Source: JANXVV01 sp038230975 (GTDB lineage Bacteria; Planctomycetota; Phycisphaerae; Tepidisphaerales; Tepidisphaeraceae). From it: a DNA stretch of 8,561 nt. The stretch lies in contig JBBRMF010000227.1 of the NCBI GenBank assembly GCA_038230975.1, forward strand, positions 1-8,561, read 5' to 3'. The translations under genes and the position numbers were made by a program. The notes beneath the pieces are model-generated. The model did not search any database. It had not been told where the DNA came from and saw nothing but the letters and a program-made list of their open reading frames with translations. Shown piece by piece: positions 1 to 5,279 of the stretch. The stretch's first letter is position 1. Each line of letters begins with the position of its first letter.

Positions 1-2
1 CG

Positions 3-47
3 CTACATCAAGTTGCGAAACGCTCTAAAAAACAAGGCGTCGGCTAG
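3..47 (+). CDS. Possible C-terminal end of an upstream gene (partial)
   Basis: Frame 3 is open from the window edge to a TAG at 45-47 and reads LHQVAKRSKKQGVG. A basic, Gly-ending tail like this fits the end of a small phage structural protein. The piece is only 14 residues, and frame 1 is also open (to a TGA at 100-102), so the choice of frame is a guess. No function can be given. Confidence 0.2.
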   Translation, partial: LHQVAKRSKKQGVG

Positions 48-90
48 GGGGCTGCGCCATCTGTTTCGTCCATCCGCAGTTTCGCCGCTT

Positions 91-120
91 CTTCATTCGT
101 GAATTCGTCATTCGTCATTT
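91..120. repeat. Short ATTCGT direct repeats
   Basis: ATTCGT occurs three times within about 20 nt (95-100, 103-108, 110-115) with near-identical spacing, in the gap before the SGNH-DUF1320 gene. Similar ATTCGTC-type iterations are, from memory, common intergenic simple repeats in planctomycetes. It opens a GTG start at 99 in frame with the gene, but the encoded 19-residue leader (MNSSFVIFF...) looks like translated repeat. I see no promoter or operator logic here. Confidence 0.45.
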
Positions 121-155
121 TCTTTCCCAATCCGATCATTAACCAAGAGATCCCC

Positions 156-1817
156 ATGCCAACTCCTTATGTCAGTGGAAATGCGTCTATTGCCAACCGT
201 TGGTTGAATGGTTCGGCGACGGTGTTGTGGATTGGTGATTCGATCAGCGTCGCCTTTGAGAATCGGCTGCTCCAGGTGCTCCGGGTGTCGCCGGCGGGAC
301 TGGGTATTCGGGGCGGGAACTTTTTCTCGGTCGGCGCGCCGTCCTGGGCGGCCACGGGCGGCGGGGCGCTTGGGGCGGCGGGGTTGCTCACCGAACGGAA
401 TTACTCGCCGTTTATCACTTCGGAAGCCGTCTTCAACGGAGGCGCGGTGCCAGTGGTGGGTGCTCCGGCAGCGCTTTCGAGTCGGCTGATTTCCGATGCC
501 GGTGAGCCGCTTCTTCTGGCGAGCCGTACGGGGCTGGCTTTTGGGGGTGCGGACTGGATCACGGGCACAACTCTCAAAGCGCGCTCGATCTTCTATCGCA
601 ACGCCAATTCATCCAATGGAATGATCCGCCCTTACGTTCGGGGCAGCGGAAGCGCCAGTGTCGCAAAAGGAGTTGGAGGGTTTCAGAATCTGCAGTCGGC
701 AACCCCGGCTTATCTCGCCGCGGATGTTTCCTTCACCGCTCCATCCGCCGGTGAAGATGTGTACCTGGAGGCACAGAGTTTCGAGGGAGCCACGCCCACC
801 AACGGCAGTAATGCCGTGCTCTGCTGCGCGCTTGTCAGCAACGGGCAGCCAGGCTTCACATTCATTCCCGCAGGTGTGGGCGGATGGGATGTTCTGAAAT
901 GGATCGATCCAACGGTTATCAGCAGCGCGGCGTTGGCGGGGGTGTTGCCGTTACTTGGAATCACAGATGTGGTGATTTCCATCGGGCAGAACAACCCGGC
1001 AAATCAGACGGCTGCACAGTTCCAAGCTTCACTGCTGACATTGGCCGGGCGATTTCGCGCGGCACTGCCGAATGCATCAATCGTGTTTCTGCCAACGTAC
1101 GATACGAACAATGCGGGCTCAGCGCCGCACCTTGCCGGATTTGCCGATGCCCACTACGCGTCCCAAACGCAAACCGACAACAGTTGCTTTCTCAATCTTT
1201 ACAAGGCAGCGGGCCTATTTACGCAAAATAATCCGCTCAGTCTTTTCGCTGATGGCGTACACCCGAGTGAAACCGGGAAAGTCTATTTCCTGCAGACGAT
1301 TCAAGGTCTGTTGGATGCACTGCTGGCCGGTAACCAAACCTCTGCCGCCGGGCGATACGCCACGGAGAAGGATATCGAGGATGTGTTTGGCGGCGCGAAC
1401 GTTCTGGCATGGGCGGCAATCGACGCGTTTGGCGGATTGGATATTCCACGGATCCAACGCGCCTTGGATTACGCCGACGCGGCGATCGACGATTATTTCC
1501 GCGATGGGCCATACGCCACGCCATTGTCGTTAGGAGTCAGCCGATCCACCGTCGCCAACTGGGCCGCAACGATCGCCGGTGTGCGGCTCTATCGCTCGCG
1601 GACTTCGGCCGGGACGACTACGGCGGCGGTGACGGCATCGGTCACGCTGACCGCAGGAGCCTCCTTCAGCGCGTCGACCAGCCCGTCGGCCGAACCCTAT
1701 GCCGCGTTGCTGGCCGATGTGAAGTCGCAGATGGCCCGCTGCAAAGCCGCCACGATGCGCCTCGATGCCGTGCCTAACAACGTGCTTGCGACGAACGCGC
1801 CCTCCATCGGCCCATAA
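156..1817 (+). CDS. SGNH hydrolase fused to a Mu gp36-like (DUF1320) connector domain
   Basis: This 553-aa protein has two parts. Residues about 20-395 are an SGNH/GDSL-type hydrolase: GDS with nucleophile Ser29 after a hydrophobic strand (VLWIGDS), block III as GQNN (277-280; the usual form is GxND), and block V DGVHPS with Asp366 and His369. A long, probably beta-rich insert separates blocks I and III. Residues about 400-553 begin YATEKDIEDVFGG and continue with RIQRALDYADAAIDDYF, YATPLS and a VANWAATIAGVRLYRSR helix. That is the pattern of the DUF1320/Mu gp36 family (about 140-150 aa), which acts at the head-tail connector. SGNH enzymes usually cleave esters or acetyl groups on glycans or lipids; the substrate here is unknown. 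The ATG at 156 is preferred over the GTG at 99 because AAGAGA (145-150) precedes it by 5 nt and the extra leader is repeat-derived. Hydrolase assignment is fairly sure, the gp36-like domain likely. Confidence 0.78.
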   Translation: MPTPYVSGNASIANRWLNGSATVLWIGDSISVAFENRLLQVLRVSPAGLGIRGGNFFSVGAPSWAATGGGALGAAGLLTERNYSPFITSEAVFNGGAVPVVGAPAALSSRLISDAGEPLLLASRTGLAFGGADWITGTTLKARSIFYRNANSSNGMIRPYVRGSGSASVAKGVGGFQNLQSATPAYLAADVSFTAPSAGEDVYLEAQSFEGATPTNGSNAVLCCALVSNGQPGFTFIPAGVGGWDVLKWIDPTVISSAALAGVLPLLGITDVVISIGQNNPANQTAAQFQASLLTLAGRFRAALPNASIVFLPTYDTNNAGSAPHLAGFADAHYASQTQTDNSCFLNLYKAAGLFTQNNPLSLFADGVHPSETGKVYFLQTIQGLLDALLAGNQTSAAGRYATEKDIEDVFGGANVLAWAAIDAFGGLDIPRIQRALDYADAAIDDYFRDGPYATPLSLGVSRSTVANWAATIAGVRLYRSRTSAGTTTAAVTASVTLTAGASFSASTSPSAEPYAALLADVKSQMARCKAATMRLDAVPNNVLATNAPSIGP

Positions 1818-1872
1818 ATAAAACGCTCCGACGAAGTCTTCGCAATGTCCGATTTAGAGTTTCCGAAAAAAG

Positions 1873-1936
1873 GGTGGCATGGGCGTCTCGCCCGTGCTTT
1901 CTTCGGGAAGAACGCAGGCGAGACGCCCACGCCACC
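1873..1936. repeat. Inverted-repeat element, GGTGGC family, copy 1
   Basis: The left arm (1873-1897) starts GGTGGCATGGGCGTCTCGCC and the right arm (1914-1936) ends with its near complement, GGCGAGACGCCCACGCCACC. The loop contains a small inner hairpin, CTTC-GGG-AAG. The element fills the 140-nt gap between the SGNH-gp36 gene and the ParB-like gene and ends 12 nt before the latter's ribosome binding site. Read on the minus strand the hairpin is followed by six Ts, so it could terminate antisense transcription; on the plus strand there is no T run. A second copy lies at 3630-3698. The rest of the gap (1818-1872) shows nothing further. Confidence 0.88.
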
Positions 1937-1947
1937 TAAAAAACCAC

Positions 1948-1951
1948 AGGA
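1948..1951 (+). promoter_or_regulatory. Ribosome binding site (AGGA) for the ParB-like gene
   Basis: AGGA lies 6 nt before the ATG at 1958 and just downstream of the inverted-repeat element. It supports the chosen start, which also matches the expected N-terminus of the ParB-like domain. Confidence 0.6.
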
Positions 1952-1957
1952 CACCCC

Positions 1958-2488
1958 ATGACGATCGAATCCCTCCTCATCGATTCTCTCCACGTCGACC
2001 CTGCCAATGCCCGGCTACATCCGGATCGCAATCTGGACGCAATCAAAAGTTCCCTCGCGAGATTCGGGCAACAGAAACCGATCGTGATCGATGCCAACAA
2101 TGTCGTTCGCGCCGGCAACGGTACGCTGGCGGCGGCCAAGGCGCTCGGGTGGACCCATCTCAACGTCGTTCGCACGGAGCTGGCCAATGTGGAAGCCACC
2201 GCGTTTGCGATCGCCGACAATCGCACGGCGGAGTTGGCCGCGTGGGATCCGCAAGTGCTGGCGGGCGCATTGGCGGACCCCGGGATTGGTGACCTGGGCT
2301 TCGACGCAGCCGAAATCAAAAAATGGCTCGGCGACGATGCACCCTTGCCTGAAGAAGAGCCGCAACCAGCCATCGACGTCGGCGAATCATTTCAGGTGAT
2401 CGTCGAATGCGAAACCGAATCGCGCCAGCGGGATGTGTTCGAGCGACTCACCACCGAAGGAATGTCATGCCGATTGTTGACGCTTTAG
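1958..2488 (+). CDS. ParB-like nuclease-fold (ParB/Srx) phage protein
   Basis: This 176-aa protein opens with a ParB N-terminal-type domain (about residues 4-90): a short strand, NARLHPDRNLDAIKSSLARFG, QKPIVID, then VRAGNGTLAAAKALGW (50-65) and AIADNRTAELAAWD. It has no HTH for parS-like binding, so it is not a plasmid or chromosome partition ParB. Many phages carry such proteins near the terminase genes, often with or fused to a DNA methylase; no methylase is present here. The C-terminus (SFQVIVECETESRQRDVF...EGMSCRLLTL) matches the way I recall this phage family ending, so the gene looks complete despite its short length. It overlaps the next gene by 22 nt, implying coupled translation. The biochemical role (nuclease, CTPase or DNA adaptor) is unknown. 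Confidence 0.82.
   Translation: MTIESLLIDSLHVDPANARLHPDRNLDAIKSSLARFGQQKPIVIDANNVVRAGNGTLAAAKALGWTHLNVVRTELANVEATAFAIADNRTAELAAWDPQVLAGALADPGIGDLGFDAAEIKKWLGDDAPLPEEEPQPAIDVGESFQVIVECETESRQRDVFERLTTEGMSCRLLTL
2456..2461 (+). promoter_or_regulatory. Ribosome binding site (GAAGGA) that sets the start of the ATPase-GNAT gene
   Basis: GAAGGA sits 5 nt before the ATG at 2467, inside the 3' end of the ParB-like gene. It favours this start (MPIVDALVE...) over the in-frame ATG at 2407, which has no comparable site and would add 20 residues (MRNRIAPAG...) that merely read the ParB-like gene out of frame. Confidence 0.7.
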
Positions 2489-3627
2489 TCGAGTGCCCGG
2501 TGTTTGATAGCTTTCGCGTTCGGCAGGTCGCGGGGTTGTTCGATCTCCCGCTTTCAACCCGCGTCGCCGAGCGATTCCGATTTGAAGTTCCAGGCGCTGA
2601 GGAAGAATGGAGTATCGGCATCATCGTCGGGCCTTCCGGTAGCGGTAAATCAACCATCGCGCGACAGGTATTTGGAGAGGCGCTTTATTCCGCGAGCGAA
2701 TGGCCGACGGATCGAGCGGTGATCGATGGGTTTGGGGATTTGCCCATCAAGCAAATCACGCAGACTCTGACGGCCGTGGGTTTCAGCAGCCCACCCAGTT
2801 GGGTGAAACCTTACGCGGTTTTGAGCAACGGTGAAAAGTTTCGCTGCGATCTGGCCCGGTCCATGCTTCAAAATAATCTTGCTCCCTCTCCCGGTACTCC
2901 GGGGGAGGGCCGGGGTGGGGGGCCAGAATTGGTTGCATTTGATGAGTTTACAAGTGTTGTGGATAGAACAGTTGCGCGCATCGGGTCGGCGGCGGTGGCC
3001 AAGGCGATGCGATCGGGCCGGATCAAGAAACGTTTTGTAGCGATTACCTGTCATTACGATATCGTTCCCTGGCTCGAGCCGGATTGGGTGTTGGACACAG
3101 CCACGGGAACCTTGGCGCGGGGGCGGCTTCGGCGACCGGAAATACGCCTCGATATTCACCGCGTGCGCCGCGAGATTTGGCCGATCTTCAAGCGTCATCA
3201 TTATCTGAGCGGCGCGCTGCATCGATCCGCTACTTGCTTCGCCGGGTTTGTGGATGGTTCACCCGCGACGTTTACGGCGGTGCTATTTTTCCCGCATCCC
3301 ACACGGCCGGGTTGGCGCGAGCATCGCACGGTTTGCCTGCCGGATTTTCAGGGCGTGGGACTCGGTGCGGCGATGAGTGAATTTGTGGCGGCAATGTATC
3401 GCGCCACCGGCAAGCCGTATTTTAGCACGACGAGCCATCCGGCGTTGATTCGGCAGCGGAGTCGGTCGGCGTTGTGGCGCTTGACGCGCAGGGCGGGGAT
3501 TTCTACCCGGCCGCATGTGAATGGTTTAGCCGCAAGCGGCAGCATCGGGAGAATGACGGCCGGGTTTGAGTATCTCGGCCCCGTCCGCCGGCAAGATGCC
3601 GCGCGGCTGGGGGTTGTGAGTCGGTGA
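2467..3627 (+). CDS. ABC-type ATPase fused to GNAT acetyltransferase domain (COG2401-like)
   Basis: This 386-aa soluble protein joins two domains. Residues about 1-215 are an ABC-type ATPase without membrane segments: Walker A GPSGSGKS (55-62), a Q-loop candidate near Gln96, signature LSNGE (119-123), Walker B ELVAFDE (154-160, catalytic Glu160), D-loop SVVD (163-166) and H-loop His196 in TCHYD. Residues about 230-386 resemble a GNAT acetyltransferase: WPIFKRHHYLSG, strands with FAGFVDG and FTAVLFF, and a QGVGLG acetyl-CoA loop (295-300). The combination matches COG2401, an ABC-type ATPase fused to a predicted acetyltransferase; its substrate is not known. The gene lies between the ParB-like and terS genes in a translationally coupled order. 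A peptide at 139-152 (APSPGTPGEGRGGG) is translated from a palindromic repeat inserted between signature and Walker B. Frame and motifs remain intact, so the protein may still fold with an extra loop. Confidence 0.85.
   Translation: MPIVDALVECPVFDSFRVRQVAGLFDLPLSTRVAERFRFEVPGAEEEWSIGIIVGPSGSGKSTIARQVFGEALYSASEWPTDRAVIDGFGDLPIKQITQTLTAVGFSSPPSWVKPYAVLSNGEKFRCDLARSMLQNNLAPSPGTPGEGRGGGPELVAFDEFTSVVDRTVARIGSAAVAKAMRSGRIKKRFVAITCHYDIVPWLEPDWVLDTATGTLARGRLRRPEIRLDIHRVRREIWPIFKRHHYLSGALHRSATCFAGFVDGSPATFTAVLFFPHPTRPGWREHRTVCLPDFQGVGLGAAMSEFVAAMYRATGKPYFSTTSHPALIRQRSRSALWRLTRRAGISTRPHVNGLAASGSIGRMTAGFEYLGPVRRQDAARLGVVSR
2882..2924 (+). repeat. Palindromic repeat inserted in frame inside the ATPase-GNAT gene
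   Basis: The core is CCCTCTCCCGG (2884-2894), loop TACT, CCGGGGGAGGG (2899-2909), pairing 10 of 11 bases, followed by the G-rich tail CCGGGGTGGGGGGCC. This CCCTCTCC...GGAGAGGGCCGGGGTG layout is, from memory, a very widespread REP-like intergenic element in bacteria. Here it is translated as APSPGTPGEGRGGG, a Gly/Pro-rich stretch foreign to ABC ATPases, between the signature motif and Walker B. The exact insertion edges cannot be fixed without a homologue lacking it; 42-45 nt is likely because the frame is kept. Confidence 0.82.
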
Positions 3628-3629
3628 GT

Positions 3630-3698
3630 GGTGGCAATGGCGTTTAGCCCGTGCAAGGGTTCCTTGCGGAAACGCACGGGCGAGACGCCCATGCCACC
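3630..3698. repeat. Inverted-repeat element, GGTGGC family, copy 2
   Basis: The left arm (3630-3654) and right arm (3674-3698) pair at 21 of 25 positions. The right arm is the exact 25-nt complement of the left arm of copy 1 at 1873-1897, so the two are one family. The loop holds an inner TTCC-TTGC-GGAA hairpin. The element begins 2 nt after the ATPase-GNAT stop codon and ends 7 nt before the terS ATG, filling the whole gap. It is free of stops in the terS frame, so an artefactual upstream start at 3628 is possible. Confidence 0.88.
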
Positions 3699-3705
3699 TA
3701 GCATT

Positions 3706-4020
3706 ATGGCACGCCCTAAAATTGAAATCGATCCGCAGCAGGTGGAAGGCTTCACCCGCAACGGCTCTCCTGCTTCGGAGATCGCGGATTACCTCAGCGT
3801 CAGTGAATCCACTATTCGCCGCCGTTTCCCCAAGTTGATCGCCAAGTCACGCGCCATCCGCCGCATGAAACTGCGGGAACTTCAGTGGAGCCAGGCAAAG
3901 GATGGCAACGTGTCGATGCTGATCTTCCTCGGGAAAGAAGAACTCGGCCAAGGCCAGGACGCGAAGGAGGCCGAGGATAAAGTGATCGTGCGGAGGATGA
4001 TCAAACGGAATGATGCGTGA
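3706..4020 (+). CDS. terS: Phage terminase small subunit (HTH DNA-recognition protein)
   Basis: This 104-aa protein begins MARPKIEIDPQQVEGF. It has a helix-turn-helix at about residues 21-41 (SPASEIADYLSVSESTIRRRF), a basic helix (KLIAKSRAIRRMKLRELQW) and the segment AKDGNVSMLIFLGKEELGQ (64-82). The last is characteristic of small terminase-like proteins that precede TerL in Mu-like and planctomycete prophages. It would bind the packaging site and recruit TerL for the first cut. The ATG at 3706 is chosen because upstream in-frame codons (from 3628 or 3691) translate the inverted repeat. No clear Shine-Dalgarno lies before 3706, since the leader is repeat sequence. Unusually, terL does not follow directly: an antisense cargo block lies between. 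Confidence 0.82.
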   Translation: MARPKIEIDPQQVEGFTRNGSPASEIADYLSVSESTIRRRFPKLIAKSRAIRRMKLRELQWSQAKDGNVSMLIFLGKEELGQGQDAKEAEDKVIVRRMIKRNDA

Positions 4021-4037
4021 GAGGTTTCAGTTCGAAT

Positions 4038-4133
4038 CAAGCCAAAGTCGGAAGCCACAGGCGACGAACCGCGTCTCTTTGCCTCCGCGCCGAAGAACCC
4101 GGTTCGTCGCCTACGGCTTCCGACTCCGGCTTG
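4038..4133. repeat. Inverted-repeat element, GTCGGAAGCC family, at a convergent gene junction
   Basis: Arms 4038-4071 and 4100-4133 (CAAGCC..AGTCGGAAGCC..AGGCGACGAACCG and complement) pair at 30 of 34 positions around a 28-nt loop. The element starts 17 nt after the terS stop and ends 15 nt before the stop codon of the minus-strand toxin gene. It occupies the convergent gap and could act as a two-way terminator or mRNA 3' stabiliser, although no T run follows on either strand. It is a different family from the GGTGGC and GGGTGCCAC elements. Confidence 0.87.
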
Positions 4134-4148
4134 GGGCCCATTGCGCCC

Positions 4149-4472
4149 TCAATCTGAAAACGTCAGTGAGACAAATCCTCTGGATGCCATTTGCGAAACG
4201 GCTTGAACGACAACGGCAACCCGTTCTTTGATAAACGGCCAATTCGTCGTTGATAAAATAAGGATTGCGATCGTTCGCGACGTAAGATTTTGCTGATAAA
4301 CCAGGTTCTGATCTGTCGTGACTAAGAGGTCGAACTCATTTTGCTCTGCAGCGGACAGAAGGTCGCCATTGGAAAGCTCCGACCAACCCATTTCGTAGGC
4401 TGTGGAAACTTCGTGTTCCGAAAGCCATTTTCGCAGCGGAGCGGGAGTGCCTTGATCGAAAAGGATTTTCAT
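4149..4472 (-). CDS. DUF5615 PIN-like toxin
   Basis: This 107-aa protein matches the DUF5615 family of short PIN-like (VapC-related) ribonuclease toxins: N-terminal MKILFDQGTPAPLRKWL with Asp6, then HEVSTAYEMGWSELSNGDLL, the acidic FDLLVTTDQNL (Asp48, Asp54) and the strand/loop IAILILSTTNWP. Acidic residues of this kind would bind the metal ion for RNA cleavage. It lies 14 nt downstream of a DUF433 gene on the same strand, the usual antitoxin-toxin order. The ribosome site is weak (GGGG-type purines before the ATG), and translation may be coupled to the antitoxin. The C-terminal tail past residue 92 looks unconserved. Its RNA target is unknown; in a prophage it could act in addiction or in defence against other phages. 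Confidence 0.85.
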   Translation of the reverse strand: MKILFDQGTPAPLRKWLSEHEVSTAYEMGWSELSNGDLLSAAEQNEFDLLVTTDQNLVYQQNLTSRTIAILILSTTNWPFIKERVAVVVQAVSQMASRGFVSLTFSD

Positions 4473-4486
4473 TTCGCCCCATTCAA

Positions 4487-4705
4487 TTATGCCTCAACCA
4501 AGCTGCGCTCGGTGTGCTTTAATACTGCTTCCACCTGTTCTCGCTGCACGCCCGGGAACCATTCAAGAAACTCGTCGATGGTTGCGCCCCCTTTAATATT
4601 TTCGAACAGCGCGCGAACCGGTACCCGAGATCCTTTGAAGAGCCATACGCCGCCGACTTTACCGGGGATTTGTTCAACCGAGCGGCAGTCGTTCCAATCG
4701 AGCAT
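4487..4705 (-). CDS. DUF433 antitoxin
   Basis: This 72-aa protein is a typical DUF433 member: PGKVGGVWLFKGSRVPVRAL (14-33), a winged-HTH-like recognition stretch, then GGATIDEFLEWFPGVQREQV and a C-terminal helix EAVLKHTERSL. DUF433 proteins pair with DUF5615 toxins, neutralise them and probably repress the operon. The gene lies directly upstream of the toxin on the same strand. Only 29 nt separate it from the preceding zinc-ribbon gene. In that gap a TAATAT hexamer (minus strand, 4717-4712) lies just before the ATG and no Shine-Dalgarno is seen, so an own promoter giving a very short leader is possible but unproven. Confidence 0.85.
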   Translation of the reverse strand: MLDWNDCRSVEQIPGKVGGVWLFKGSRVPVRALFENIKGGATIDEFLEWFPGVQREQVEAVLKHTERSLVEA

Positions 4706-4734
4706 CAGAGTATATTACCGAGAATCCACGAAAC

Positions 4735-5259
4735 TTATAATGGGTATTTATTGATGCGCTCAGAGGGATTTTGCGGCGCATTCGTCCCACATTCCGGGCA
4801 ACGGTCGGGGGTGGCGCGGAGGTCGTAACCGCAGGTACAGCAATGGCCACCAATGCGCTGACACTTTCGCCGCCGTGACAGAAAAAAACTTAAATGGACC
4901 AGAGGGAGGAAGACCGCCATTAAAGCGATAAACCAGAGTGTGATGACTGTGTTTGACCAACGCTGGATACCGCCCTCCGAATACATGTAACCAAGCACAG
5001 AACCCCAATTCCAACGTAGTTGTTTATTCGTGAGATGACCCGGGACGTCGGGAAGGTAATGACTGACCATCAGGTAGCCGTCGAAAAAATTCATCACCCA
5101 AGTTCCTTTGGCGCTTGTATATCGAAGGCCTCCGAGCGGGTCGTTCAACCAGAACCTACGGTTGTTGTAGCTCAGTGGCCACAAAAAAACGGTCGCCGCG
5201 AAGATCGCCAAGGATAGACCCGTCAGTGAGTTTAAGAGCCAGCGGAGTAGTCGCCTCAT
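4735..5259 (-). CDS. Two-helix membrane protein with planctomycete-type C-terminal zinc ribbon
   Basis: This 174-aa protein has a hydrophobic segment at about 8-30 (LLNSLTGLSLAIFAATVFLW), a roughly 70-residue middle part with NRRFWLNDPLGG, and a second membrane segment at about 104-127. A cytoplasmic-looking basic stretch follows, then a zinc ribbon with Cys140/Cys143 and Cys154/Cys157 in C-x2-CGYDLRATPDRCPECG. I know this signature from many paralogous hypothetical proteins of Phycisphaerae-like planctomycetes; their function is not established. It is host-type cargo rather than a phage structural gene. Its start codon (5259) lies 20 nt from the start of terL (5280) in divergent orientation, so the two genes' upstream signals must overlap each other. 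Nothing in the sequence links it functionally to the toxin-antitoxin pair. Confidence 0.75.
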   Translation of the reverse strand: MRRLLRWLLNSLTGLSLAIFAATVFLWPLSYNNRRFWLNDPLGGLRYTSAKGTWVMNFFDGYLMVSHYLPDVPGHLTNKQLRWNWGSVLGYMYSEGGIQRWSNTVITLWFIALMAVFLPLVHLSFFLSRRRKCQRIGGHCCTCGYDLRATPDRCPECGTNAPQNPSERINKYPL

Positions 5260-5279
5260 CGCGGGATCATACCAAGACC

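Larger units (their letters stand above)
4149..5259 (-). other. Reverse-oriented cargo block between terS and terL
   Basis: Three minus-strand genes (membrane/zinc-ribbon protein, DUF433 antitoxin, DUF5615 toxin) run 5259 to 4149 with gaps of 29 and 14 nt, and all adjoining phage genes run the other way. TerS and TerL genes are normally adjacent or overlapping, so this looks like DNA gained by the prophage. I find no transposase, terminal inverted repeats or target duplication at the edges, so the mechanism is unknown. Confidence 0.65.

Noticed and set aside
91..120. CRISPR-like or iteron array
   Set aside because: Only three 6-nt units with 1-2 nt between them; no spacers, and no replication or Cas genes nearby.
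1873..1936. Inverted repeat as intrinsic terminator of the SGNH-gp36 gene
   Set aside because: On the plus strand the stem is followed by an A-rich stretch, not Ts; the T run exists only for minus-strand transcription, where no gene ends.
1936..2373. Minus-strand open frame opposite the ParB-like gene
   Set aside because: Low-complexity Ala/Ser composition, no domain, fully overlaps a well-supported gene.
1958..2488. Chromosome or plasmid partition ParB with ParA and parS
   Set aside because: The protein lacks the central HTH and dimerisation domain, no ParA neighbour exists, and the context is a phage packaging module.
4028..4045. AGTTCGAATCAAG resembles a tRNA T-arm, hinting at a tRNA fragment or attachment site after terS
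   Set aside because: The flanking bases do not form a T-stem, and no acceptor stem, anticodon arm or CCA end is present.
5115..5279. In-frame extension of TerL upstream to 5115
   Set aside because: It lies antisense to the membrane/zinc-ribbon gene and its residues look random; the TerL-like sequence starts at 5280.
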